Positions 1-8,038 of a stretch of DNA of 8,038 nucleotides are shown here, piece after piece. Each line of letters starts with the position of its first letter. The stretch's first letter is position 1. Source of the stretch: Candidatus Krumholzibacteriota bacterium (lineage in GTDB: Bacteria > Krumholzibacteriota > Krumholzibacteriia > Krumholzibacteriales > Krumholzibacteriaceae). A program made the translations under genes and the position numbers. The notes beneath the pieces were generated by a model. That model ran no database searches. It was given only the letters and a program-made list of their open reading frames with translations, and was not told the origin of the DNA. The DNA is taken from the NCBI GenBank assembly GCA_030613345.1, contig JAUWMD010000110.1, positions 1 to 8,038 on the forward strand, read 5' to 3'.

Positions 1-2
1 CC

Positions 3-491
3 CTCGACAGGATGATCGAGGGCCTAGGCACCTTCCTCGACGAATACCAGGGGAAGGTGCTGTTCGAGATCCTGCTGCTCGAGGGTTACAACACCGGCGA
101 CGACGACCTCGAGGCGCTCGCCGCATTCATCGGGAAGCACAGGGTCGACTCGATCCAGCTCAACACCGCCGTACGTCCCGGCACCGAGAACGGGATCACC
201 CCGCTTTCGCGCAGACGCCTCGAAGGCATCTGCGAATCGTTCGGGCCGCAATGCGAGATCGTCGCCTCGGTCGGAGCGAGAGGCAGCCACGAGGAATTCG
301 CGTCTGCGGACCGCATACTCTCGATGATCGAGAGGCGGCCCTGCACCGCCGAGGATATCCACCGGGCGCTGGGAGTCCCGATCCAGGGAGTCATCAAGCT
401 CCTCGGCATCATGATCGAGAGAGGTTCTGTCAGGCCGGACGTCCACAACGGCGAGACCTTCTACACCGCCAGCGAAAGAAACAGCGGATGA
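3..491 (+). CDS. Radical SAM family protein, C-terminal part with winged-helix-like tail (5' end outside window)
   Basis: The reading frame is open from the left edge, so this is the 3' end of a longer gene: 162 residues are visible and the ATG at 12 is probably internal. The first 60 or so residues (a helix around IEGL, then KVLFEILLLEGYN, then DSIQLNTAVRPGTE) match what I recognise as the later half of the radical SAM barrel in Fe-S oxidoreductases of the COG0731 type, where a LEVMLV-like strand is followed by a QLNT-R-P strand. Visible residues 102-155 (ADRILSMIE through ETFYTA) look like a winged helix-turn-helix, a tail seen in some members. The CxxxCxxC cluster motif would lie upstream, outside the window, so the radical SAM call rests on the C-terminal half alone. 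The stop overlaps the next start (ATGA at 488-491), implying translational coupling to the methyltransferase. Substrate is unknown; RNA modification or modification of another macromolecule is possible but not shown. Confidence 0.72.
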   Translation, partial: LDRMIEGLGTFLDEYQGKVLFEILLLEGYNTGDDDLEALAAFIGKHRVDSIQLNTAVRPGTENGITPLSRRRLEGICESFGPQCEIVASVGARGSHEEFASADRILSMIERRPCTAEDIHRALGVPIQGVIKLLGIMIERGSVRPDVHNGETFYTASERNSG

Positions 492-1324
492 GCAACACTC
501 CCGACAGGAAATACTGGGACTCCGTCCATGCCGGCAGGAAGGAAACAGGCGCTACAGTATTCGTGAGGGCGGCGAAGAAGATCCTCGGTCCTTCGATAGT
601 GGAGATGATGAGGAGCTACGAGAATCACATGCTCTTAAAGGTGATCTATCCCGCCTTCCTCCCGTCAGGAGAGGGGATCAGGGCGATCGAGATAGGAAGC
701 GCTCCGGGCAGGCATCTCATCAGGATGAACGGGGAACTGGGCTGCGAAGTCTGGGGGCTCGAGTACTCGCCTGAAGGAGCGGCGGCGAACAGGGAGCTTT
801 TCGCCCGCAGCGGCATCGATCCGGGTCAGGTGATAGAGGCGGACCTCTTCGACGACGGACTCGGCGCCAGGTTCGGCGATCGATTCGACATCGTCCTGTC
901 GAGGGGATTCATAGAGCATTTCGACGATCCAGGCAAGGCGATAGAGAGGCATCTCCGGCTTCTGCGTCCGGGCGGCACCCTCGTCGTGAGCATCCCGAAC
1001 ATGCGTGGGGCGAACTACCTCCAGGCCCTCCTCTTCTGCCCCAGGCTGATCCCGCTGCACAACAGGGAGATCATGCGGATTAAGAGTTTCGAATCCCTGT
1101 TCGACCCCGGTCGGCTCGAATCCGTTTTCTGCGGCTACTTCGGCACTTACAGGATCGACTTCTTTATAGACCGCAGGGGACAGATGATGAGGCTCGCGGG
1201 GAAAGCCGCGGAAGCGGCCCAGGCCGGCCTGAACCTCTTCTTCCGGCTCGTCCTGCGCGACCGGGGGTTCGAGACCTCCGCCTTCAGCCCGAATCTGCTG
1301 TTTATCGGAAGGAAAAGACATTAA
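488..1324 (+). CDS. Class I SAM-dependent methyltransferase
   Basis: A 278-residue cytoplasmic protein with a Rossmann-type methyltransferase core. Motif I is AIEIGSAPGRH (residues 66-76), binding S-adenosylmethionine. An acidic residue ends strand 2 (LEYS, 91-94). IEADL (116-120) fits the adenine-contacting strand. FDIVLSRGFIEHFDDP (133-148) is the usual motif around strand 4, and LRPGGTLVVSIPN (159-171) is the post-motif strand typical of Methyltransf_11/25 proteins. The last 100 residues, with a hydrophobic stretch near 176-190, probably form a substrate lid and do not name a substrate. The start is the ATG within the ATGA overlap with the radical SAM gene. The same frame stays open upstream, but that stretch lies inside the other gene. 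There is only a weak GAAAG ahead of the ATG, consistent with translational coupling. Acceptor unknown: a small molecule, lipid or sugar-linked metabolite is as plausible as a macromolecule. No fault is visible in the core. Confidence 0.88.
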   Translation: MSNTPDRKYWDSVHAGRKETGATVFVRAAKKILGPSIVEMMRSYENHMLLKVIYPAFLPSGEGIRAIEIGSAPGRHLIRMNGELGCEVWGLEYSPEGAAANRELFARSGIDPGQVIEADLFDDGLGARFGDRFDIVLSRGFIEHFDDPGKAIERHLRLLRPGGTLVVSIPNMRGANYLQALLFCPRLIPLHNREIMRIKSFESLFDPGRLESVFCGYFGTYRIDFFIDRRGQMMRLAGKAAEAAQAGLNLFFRLVLRDRGFETSAFSPNLLFIGRKRH

Positions 1325-1363
1325 ATCGTCAGGGCAGGCCCCGACAGGCCCCACCCGGTTCGG

Positions 1364-2602
1364 TCACACATCCCACTTGAGACGCTTCGCCCCCGCAGCG
1401 AGGAAGACGATACCGAAGAGCGTGAGAACGGCGATGTGCGGAAGGACGGCGGCGGTTCCCATACCGAACGATATCAGCCTGTGGATACCGTTTATCGTCC
1501 ATCCGGTCGGCAGACAGTAGGCGACCACCCTCAGGGGCGCCGAGACCATCTCGAGCGGCCACCAGCATCCACCGAGCGCCGACATCGCCATCGCCGTGAT
1601 CACCCCGAGACTCGTTACCTGGTCGGGATCCGACAGGAGCGATCCGAACAGTATCGACAGCGATCCCATCGCGAAGGTGAAGGCAAGCATCAGGAGGAAG
1701 AGCCCGCCGATATCGTTTCCCAGCGAGATACGGAAAAGCAGTTTCCCGGCGGCGAGGAGAAAGATAATCTGGGCAACGCCGATGAATATTCGGCCGAGGA
1801 GCTTGCCCGCTACGATATCGCCCTTCCCGGCCGGCGACATCCCTATCCTCTTCAACAGACCGCCCTGCCTCTCGGCGGTGATAGCGGCGCCGCTGAAGAG
1901 CATCGTCATCAGGACGAACATCACGAGATTGCCCGGCACGGAAGACTGGAACCCGCCCGGGATCTCAATACCCCTTCCTGCACGCTCCGACCTGACGGTG
2001 ACGTTCGAAGGGCGCACCAGCATCGTATCCATCCTCTGCTCCACGACCGCGGCCATCCCGGGCCCGTCTTTCGAGACGATAAGGAGGCTCCCGTAGAGGG
2101 TATCCCCCCGTATGACGATCGATTCCGAGCCCTCCCTGATCAGCCCGTCCTCTATCTCGACCAGCCCCGAGACAAGCCGGGCGAGGCTCCTGAAAACGGC
2201 CGCCGACGCGGCCCGGCCGGCGTTCTCGTTCGAGCCCCTCTCCCTCAGGAGGACCAGCTCGACCTTCCCGCGCCCGAGCCCGCCGTCGGTGAATCCCTCC
2301 GGGATGACGAGCGTCCTGACCGGGTCGGCGCCATCCGGCAGGGTGTCGCTCATCTGTATGAAGTAGTTCTCCCCCTCGAGAAGGGATACGAGATCGGCGG
2401 AGAGAAATCCTCCGTCGTTGTTTTCGACGGTCAGTGTGGCGAGAGGGGTCCTCCCAGACCCGCCGCCGAAGGAAAGCCCGAAGAATGTGATGAATGCGAG
2501 CGGCATGAGGAATATCCAGAGGACCGCGCTCTTCTCCCTCATCGTGAGCCTGAAATCGCACGCCGCTATCTTCCATACCGTCCATGCCCTGCCCCTTCTC
2601 AT
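1364..2602 (-). CDS. ABC-2 type transporter permease B (second permease of exporter operon)
   Basis: An inner-membrane subunit of 412 residues. A short cytoplasmic amphipathic start is followed by a first membrane helix (about 26-46), a long extracytoplasmic domain (about 50-220), and five helices near 223-243, 270-290, 298-320, 330-350 and 385-404. This is the ABC2_membrane_3 (DrrB/NatB-like) plan. The cytoplasmic loop after helix 2 carries ITAERQGGLLKRIGMSP (241-256), matching the E-R-x-x-G...R-x-x-x-P coupling signature of the family. It is paralogous to the gene upstream: both share NDGGF after helix 1, IPEGFT/IPQGFT, the ER-GG loop, VAGK and a GG...P motif near the end. The ATG at 2602 lies 2 bases after the upstream stop, with a G-run 8 bases ahead as ribosome site. 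A GTG at 2608, overlapping the upstream TGA as GTGA, is an alternative start adding two residues. The frame is open up to 2665, but that would overlap permease A by 61 bases. Substrate unknown. Confidence 0.88.
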   Translation of the reverse strand: MRRGRAWTVWKIAACDFRLTMREKSAVLWIFLMPLAFITFFGLSFGGGSGRTPLATLTVENNDGGFLSADLVSLLEGENYFIQMSDTLPDGADPVRTLVIPEGFTDGGLGRGKVELVLLRERGSNENAGRAASAAVFRSLARLVSGLVEIEDGLIREGSESIVIRGDTLYGSLLIVSKDGPGMAAVVEQRMDTMLVRPSNVTVRSERAGRGIEIPGGFQSSVPGNLVMFVLMTMLFSGAAITAERQGGLLKRIGMSPAGKGDIVAGKLLGRIFIGVAQIIFLLAAGKLLFRISLGNDIGGLFLLMLAFTFAMGSLSILFGSLLSDPDQVTSLGVITAMAMSALGGCWWPLEMVSAPLRVVAYCLPTGWTINGIHRLISFGMGTAAVLPHIAVLTLFGIVFLAAGAKRLKWDV

Positions 2603-2604
2603 GC

Positions 2605-3885
2605 TCACCACCCCCCCTTCACGATCCGGCTCCGTATCAGGAGCGTACCCGGTATCAGCGAGCATACACCCAGTGCGGCGAGTATTGCCAGATGGACGGA
2701 GATATCGGAAATTCCGGCGTCGAAGAGGAAGATCCGCTTCATCCCGTCCGCCGCCCAGAAGACGGGTGAGAACCTACCCACCGCCTGTAGGGCCGAAGGC
2801 ATCTGCTCGTACGGCACCATGCTCCCGCCGAACAGGGCCATGGCGATGATCACCACCGACATGACCGCGTCCGCCGCCCTCTCGCTGCTGATCGCTCCGT
2901 AGAGAAAGGTCATAACGCCGGTGCACATCAGTATCGTCGCGACGGTATGCAGCAGCAGCGCCGGCAGGTCGCCGAGATCGACGGAGAAGCCTATCCGGCT
3001 CACTAAAAGCAGTATCAGGCACGAGATCATCGTGATCGCGAACGCCGCCCCGACCTTTCCCGCGACGACCTGGCTCGTCGTGACGGGTGAAGCGAGCATC
3101 CGCGGAAGGGTCCCCCCCGTCCTCTCGCGCAGGATGTCGCGCAGAACGAGCTCGGTAATGAAGAGCAGGCCTATCATCATGCTCCCCGGCATGACGAAGG
3201 CGAATATGTTGAATCCTCCGCTGTCTTCCTGTTCCCCGGCAGCCGCTACCGCCGTGTCTGCGGCGGATGCGACCTCGTCTCTGAACGTGATCAGTGAATC
3301 GGCCACATATCCGTAGACGAGGATCACCCCGTTCCTCGCCCCGTTTATCACTTCCTCCATGTCGCCGGTGGACGGCCAGCTCTCCCCGTCGATTATCGAA
3401 CGCATCCTCGTCATCGGCTCGCTGAATATCCTGCTGCCGCCGTCGAGGAGGACCGCCATCGTTTTCGTTATCTCCTCGACGACGAGCGGAAGGAAGTATT
3501 CGGACGGATTTTTTACAAGCCTGATCTCGGCAGGTACGCCGTCGAGGACTTTCTCCGTGAACCCTTGCGGGATCTCGATCAGCGCCGACGCCTTTCCCTC
3601 GCTCATCATCGCCTCCCCTTCCGCGGCGGAGACCTCCGTGATGTCGAGCATATCGGCGAGCTCCCCCTGCTGCATTGCCTGCCTGAGGAACCCGCTGAAG
3701 AAGCCGCCATCGTTGTCGACGAGCAGGACCTTTATCTTCGGGACGGTGACTTCGCCCGACTGTCCGAATACGATCCCGATGATCAGCGTCATCGATACGG
3801 GGATGAGGATCATGAGGATTACCGATAAGGGGCTCTTCAGCCGCCGCCTGATATCGTTCGTGAGGATGCCGAGTATCTCCTTCAT
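2605..3885 (-). CDS. ABC-2 type transporter permease A (first permease of exporter operon)
   Basis: A 426-residue inner-membrane subunit with the same architecture as its downstream paralogue. Helix 1 spans about 20-41, a large extracytoplasmic domain covers roughly 45-222, and helices follow near 225-247, 276-297, 308-330, 338-356 and 396-414. The extracytoplasmic part begins with a strand ending in VDNDGGFF (56-63) and contains ALIEIPQGFTEKVL (101-114), typical of YhgE/Pip-like and ABC2_membrane_3 proteins. It ends in an Ala/Glu-rich low-complexity linker (about 206-223). The coupling loop is LRERTGGTLPRMLASP (252-267). The ATG at 3885 starts one base after the ATPase stop and has GAGGG/GGGA in the leader, so the start is firm. 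It is expected to pair with permease B as a heterodimer energised by the ATPase. The last codons are AAG GGG GGG TGG TGA, producing a run of seven G (see findings). Substrate cannot be read from the sequence. Confidence 0.9.
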   Translation of the reverse strand: MKEILGILTNDIRRRLKSPLSVILMILIPVSMTLIIGIVFGQSGEVTVPKIKVLLVDNDGGFFSGFLRQAMQQGELADMLDITEVSAAEGEAMMSEGKASALIEIPQGFTEKVLDGVPAEIRLVKNPSEYFLPLVVEEITKTMAVLLDGGSRIFSEPMTRMRSIIDGESWPSTGDMEEVINGARNGVILVYGYVADSLITFRDEVASAADTAVAAAGEQEDSGGFNIFAFVMPGSMMIGLLFITELVLRDILRERTGGTLPRMLASPVTTSQVVAGKVGAAFAITMISCLILLLVSRIGFSVDLGDLPALLLHTVATILMCTGVMTFLYGAISSERAADAVMSVVIIAMALFGGSMVPYEQMPSALQAVGRFSPVFWAADGMKRIFLFDAGISDISVHLAILAALGVCSLIPGTLLIRSRIVKGGW

Positions 3886-3886
3886 C

Positions 3887-4813
3887 CTAATCCCTCAACT
3901 CCCTTCCCGTGACCTGCAGGAAGACACTCTCGAGGCTCGGCTCCTTTATCGCCACCCCGTCGACCTGGAGGCCGGCGGAGAAGAAACCGCCGAGGAGCAT
4001 GCCGGTCGAGTCGCGGTCGAGAAGCTTGACCCGGAGCTCTCCGTCCTCTATATGATCTATCTCAGCATCACCGACGAGTTCCCTTACATCCTCCGCCCCG
4101 AACCCGCCCGATACGGTCACCATGATCTTTCCGCCGACCAGCTCGACGAGCTCGGCAAGCGTCCCGGATGCGTGGATAGTCCCCTCGTCGATGATCGCGA
4201 TCCTGTCGCAGATCTGCTCCGCCTCCTCGAGATAGTGGGTCGTGTAGATTATCGTCTTGCCCCTGCCGGCGAGTCCCTTTACGACGTCGAGGATCCTGAT
4301 CCGCGCCTGGGGATCGATCCCGAGGGTCGGCTCGTCGAGCAGGATGATCTTCGGGTCGTGGACGAGACCGGCGCAGAGGTTGATCCTCCTCTTCATCCCG
4401 CCAGAGTATGTCCGCACGGGGTCCTTCGAGCGGTCGGTCAGCTCGACGAGCTCGAGCGCCCTGTCGACCGAGTCCTTCAGCTCCCCGCCCGCCAGGCCAT
4501 AGAGGCCGCCCCAGAAGAGGAGGTTGTCCCTCCCGGACAGCTCTTCGTAGAGAGCGATCTCCTGCGGGATGATCCCCAGGATCCGCCTGACATCTCTTCC
4601 GTGAGAGGCTATATCCATTCCGTCGATCGTGATCGAGCCGGAATCGGGCCGGAGGAGCCCGGACAGCATCGAAATAGTCGTCGTCTTTCCGGCTCCGTTC
4701 GGCCCGAGAAAACCGAATATCTCGCCGCTCGCGACGGCAAAGTCTATCCCCCTCACGGCGCGAACCTCGCCGAAACTCTTGCTCAGTTCCTTTACCACTA
4801 TCGTCTCTGTCAT
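3887..4813 (-). CDS. ABC transporter ATP-binding protein (DrrA/NatA-like exporter ATPase)
   Basis: The cytoplasmic nucleotide-binding subunit, 308 residues, and first gene of the exporter operon. All hallmark motifs are present: Walker A GPNGAGKT (37-44), Q-loop Gln84 in IIPQEIALYEELSG, signature YSGGMKRR (136-143), Walker B IILLDEP (156-162, with Asp160 and Glu161), D-loop LGID (164-167) and H-loop His193 in YTTHYLEEAE. It should therefore be a competent ATPase. After about residue 228 comes an accessory C-terminal domain ending in EPSLESVFLQVTGREL (291-306), the closing motif of DrrA-type drug and lipid exporter ATPases. I chose the ATG at 4813 because GGAGGAG sits 3 bases ahead of it and because the protein then begins right at the first beta strand. 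The in-frame ATG at 4858 would add 15 residues without a comparable site. The stop (TAG) is one base from the permease A start. The exported substrate is unknown. Confidence 0.95.
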   Translation of the reverse strand: MTETIVVKELSKSFGEVRAVRGIDFAVASGEIFGFLGPNGAGKTTTISMLSGLLRPDSGSITIDGMDIASHGRDVRRILGIIPQEIALYEELSGRDNLLFWGGLYGLAGGELKDSVDRALELVELTDRSKDPVRTYSGGMKRRINLCAGLVHDPKIILLDEPTLGIDPQARIRILDVVKGLAGRGKTIIYTTHYLEEAEQICDRIAIIDEGTIHASGTLAELVELVGGKIMVTVSGGFGAEDVRELVGDAEIDHIEDGELRVKLLDRDSTGMLLGGFFSAGLQVDGVAIKEPSLESVFLQVTGRELRD

Positions 4814-5029
4814 CGTCTCCTCCACGGGATGGAAAGCGGGCCGCCTGTATCGATGCATTCGAACTTTTCACAATCCGCAGTCCGTTTCAAGAAAAAAGCC
4901 TTCACCATAGCGATTCGGCTGGTCGATATATAGTGTTGCCTCGAGCACGCCGCATCTTCTAGAATCGCCGGGGAGTCGTGTTGATAATAAAACGTCCCGG
5001 CCGGGGCGACCGAACCGAAAGGAGCCGGA
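4814..5029. promoter_or_regulatory. Divergent intergenic region with promoters for the ABC operon and the S9 peptidase
   Basis: This 216-base gap between two outward-facing genes must hold the start signals for both unless they are read from afar. It has AT-rich patches in an otherwise GC-rich window. For the + strand, GATAAT at 4983-4988 is a good -10 match and would give a leader of about 35 bases, but the matching -35 is poor. TATAGT at 4929-4934, within a TATATA patch, is another -10 candidate. For the - strand, TTGAAA (bases 4890-4885) is a good -35, but the -10 candidates 16-17 bases on (AAAAGT/AAAGTT) are weak. TTCTAGAA at 4957-4964 is a perfect 8-base palindrome that could be an operator half or chance. 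The peptidase has a strong ribosome site, AAAGGAG at 5018-5024, 5 bases before its ATG. The region role is an inference from gene orientation; individual boxes are low confidence. Confidence 0.45.
4817..4823 (-). promoter_or_regulatory. Ribosome binding site deciding the ATPase start
   Basis: On the minus strand this reads GGAGGAG, a near-consensus Shine-Dalgarno site 3 bases before the ATG at 4813 (GGAGG to ATG is 5 bases). It supports the 308-residue form of the ATPase over the 323-residue reading from 4858. Confidence 0.75.
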
Positions 5030-7069
<2,040 letters not shown>

Positions 7070-7096
7070 GCGTGTTGAAGGATCGTCAGATAAAAA

Positions 7097-7168
7097 AACC
7101 GGAAAAGAGATCCGTCGAAAGGGTCACGCGGGCCACCTCCTCAGAACCTCTTCCGGTTAAACTTTTTT
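7097..7168 (+). terminator. Candidate rho-independent terminator after the S9 peptidase gene
   Basis: Bases 7097-7104 (AACCGGAA) pair perfectly with 7151-7158 (TTCCGGTT). After a two-base bulge, GAG 7107-7109 pairs with CTC 7148-7150. A run of six T follows at 7163-7168. The loop is long (about 38 bases) and the T-run begins 4 bases after the stem, so it is not a textbook terminator. An alternative pairing is CCGGAAAA 7099-7106 with TTTTCCGG 7165-7172. Position, 28 bases after the peptidase stop, supports a role in termination. Confidence 0.4.
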
Positions 7169-7179
7169 CCGGACACTGC

Positions 7180-7224
7180 AAAAAAACAATACCCGACGTA
7201 TTATATCACAAGGTCGGTATTTTT
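7180..7224. terminator. Candidate bidirectional terminator between the S9 peptidase and PhzF genes
   Basis: AATACC(C)GAC at 7188-7197 pairs with GTCGGTATT at 7213-7221: nine pairs with one bulged C and a 15-base loop. On the + strand it runs into TTTTT (7220-7224). On the - strand the stem is followed by G and then seven T, the complement of the A-run 7180-7186. It lies about 20 bases after the PhzF stop (read on the - strand) and would also back up the peptidase terminator. The A-tract/stem/T-tract symmetry is what a shared terminator of convergent genes should look like. Confidence 0.6.
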
Positions 7225-7240
7225 CAAAACGATTTCCGGA

Positions 7241-8038
7241 TCATACGGCAACCGAACCTTCGCCGACCGATACTACCTGTCCCGATACCTTCACACTCTG
7301 TACGAGACCTCGGTCGCAGCGCACATGTGTGTGCAGCAGGGACTTTCGTCCGATCTCCTTCCCCTGCTCGATGTTGAGCTTCAGTTCGGAGGGAAACTTC
7401 AGTATCCTTGCAAGGTAACCGCCGAGCGCGCCGGCCGCAGAGCCGGTGGCCGGGTCCTCGATCACCCCCACGGCCGGGGCGAAGAACCTCGCGTGCACGT
7501 TGATCTTTCTGCTCTCTACGCGAGCGAAGAGGTAGATGCCGATTACCTTGTGCCTCTCCGTGACGTTGTAGGCCTCTTCCATGTTCAGCCTCGCGCCGCT
7601 GACGATCTCCGAATCCCTCGCCTCTACGATGAGGAACTCGAGACCGTTGGAGACGACGCCTCCTCCCATCACCTCGAACGGCCGGATACCGACCGCCCTG
7701 GCCGCCTGCCCCCTGTTCTGCAGCGCCGTGCCGAACTCGGGCAGGGGCTGGTTCATCGTGAAGTTGTAGCCCTTCTTTTGCGAACCGGACAACTCGACCT
7801 CGATAAGCCCGGCATTGAGCTCGAGCAGGAAATTCGACGGTTTCTTGCCCTTGCAGCGCTTGTGAAGAACGTAGGCGGTACCCAGCGTGGGATGTCCTGC
7901 GAACGGTACTTCCTCGCTCGGTGTGAAGATCCGTACCTTCGCGTCCGCCCCCGAAGCCTTCGCCGGAAATATGAAGGTCGTCTCCGAGAAATTCATCTCA
8001 CGGGCTATCATCTGCATCTGCGGCCTGGTCAGTTTGCC
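7241..8038 (-). CDS. PhzF family isomerase/epimerase-like protein (5' end outside window)
   Basis: The frame runs off the right edge: 265 residues are visible, and the ATG at 8017 is internal because family-like sequence (LTRPQMQMIAREMNFSET) continues before it. By comparison with the usual family length I infer that about 30 N-terminal residues, including the first strand, are missing. Numbering from the edge, Glu19 in NFSETTF matches the catalytic glutamate of PhzF. VPFAGHPTLGTAYVL (44-58) is the conserved GHPTLG motif, and EDPATGSAAGALGGYL (194-209) is the second-half signature with the conserved Asp195. The fold is a pseudo-symmetric, diaminopimelate-epimerase-like pair of domains. The founding enzyme isomerises a dihydro-hydroxyanthranilate in phenazine synthesis, but most PhzF-like proteins sit outside phenazine clusters and their substrates are unknown. 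No phenazine gene is visible here, so only the family is called. It ends about 20 bases before a good terminator and converges on the peptidase. Confidence 0.9.
   Translation of the reverse strand, partial: GKLTRPQMQMIAREMNFSETTFIFPAKASGADAKVRIFTPSEEVPFAGHPTLGTAYVLHKRCKGKKPSNFLLELNAGLIEVELSGSQKKGYNFTMNQPLPEFGTALQNRGQAARAVGIRPFEVMGGGVVSNGLEFLIVEARDSEIVSGARLNMEEAYNVTERHKVIGIYLFARVESRKINVHARFFAPAVGVIEDPATGSAAGALGGYLARILKFPSELKLNIEQGKEIGRKSLLHTHVRCDRGLVQSVKVSGQVVSVGEGSVAV

Noticed and set aside
251..487. N-terminal extension of the methyltransferase frame upstream of 488
   Set aside because: It lies inside the radical SAM gene in another frame, is Arg/Pro-rich without family resemblance, and the ATGA overlap start at 488 is a much better start.
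1325..1363. Possible terminator with a direct repeat of CAGGCCCC between the methyltransferase and permease B
   Set aside because: Only 4-5 base pairs can form and there is no T-tract in either direction; the repeat is short enough to be chance.
1436..2902. Long + strand open frame (488 codons) across permease B and the end of permease A
   Set aside because: Its composition is very rich in Arg, Pro, His and Glu with no membrane or domain signature, as expected for a shadow of GC-rich genes on the other strand.
4068..4871. - strand frame of 267 codons overlapping the ATPase
   Set aside because: It lies out of frame with the ATPase, which has every ABC motif; the Arg/Asp/Gly-rich product is a shadow.
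3359..4933. Long + strand open frame (524 codons) across the ATPase and permease A genes
   Set aside because: It is antisense to strongly supported ABC genes with intact motifs, has no recognisable domain and crosses two genes. Long antisense frames are common in GC-rich coding DNA.
7241..8038. Phenazine biosynthesis cluster suggested by the PhzF-like gene
   Set aside because: No other phenazine gene is visible, and PhzF-like proteins are widespread outside such clusters.

Overview
The window is GC-rich and gene-dense and looks bacterial: purine-rich Shine-Dalgarno sites, a Sec signal peptide, start/stop overlaps in operons and hairpin-plus-T-tract terminators. Arginine AGG and isoleucine ATA codons are frequent despite the GC richness. 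That mix, together with an exported S9 peptidase of the DPP5-like type, would fit an uncultivated bacterium of the FCB/Krumholzibacteriota kind. This placement is an inference; an archaeal source is not formally excluded.

Layout. (1) At the left edge, on the + strand, is the 3' part of a radical SAM protein with a C-terminal winged-helix-like segment (3-491). It is joined by an ATGA overlap to a class I SAM-dependent methyltransferase (488-1324). (2) Convergent to these, on the - strand, is a compact ABC exporter operon. It is transcribed ATPase (4813-3887), permease A (3885-2605), permease B (2602-1364), with gaps of one or two bases. The two permeases are paralogues of the ABC-2 type with large extracytoplasmic domains, so the product is probably a heteromeric DrrAB/NatAB-like efflux or export complex. 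(3) A 216-base divergent intergenic region (4814-5029) separates that operon from a + strand gene for a secreted S9 serine peptidase (5030-7069), which has a seven-motif beta-propeller and an intact Ser-Asp-His triad. (4) A 171-base convergent intergenic region (7070-7240) holds two candidate terminators. It is followed by a - strand PhzF-family isomerase whose 5' end lies beyond the right edge.

How they fit together. The ABC genes clearly form one unit, and the radical SAM and methyltransferase genes form another. Nothing visible ties the peptidase or the PhzF protein functionally to either. I see no mobile element, CRISPR array, rRNA or tRNA, and no convincing wholly new system. The most interesting single signal is a run of seven G at the permease A/permease B junction. 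It sits in exact -1 slippery-heptamer phase and would fuse the two paralogous permeases if used.
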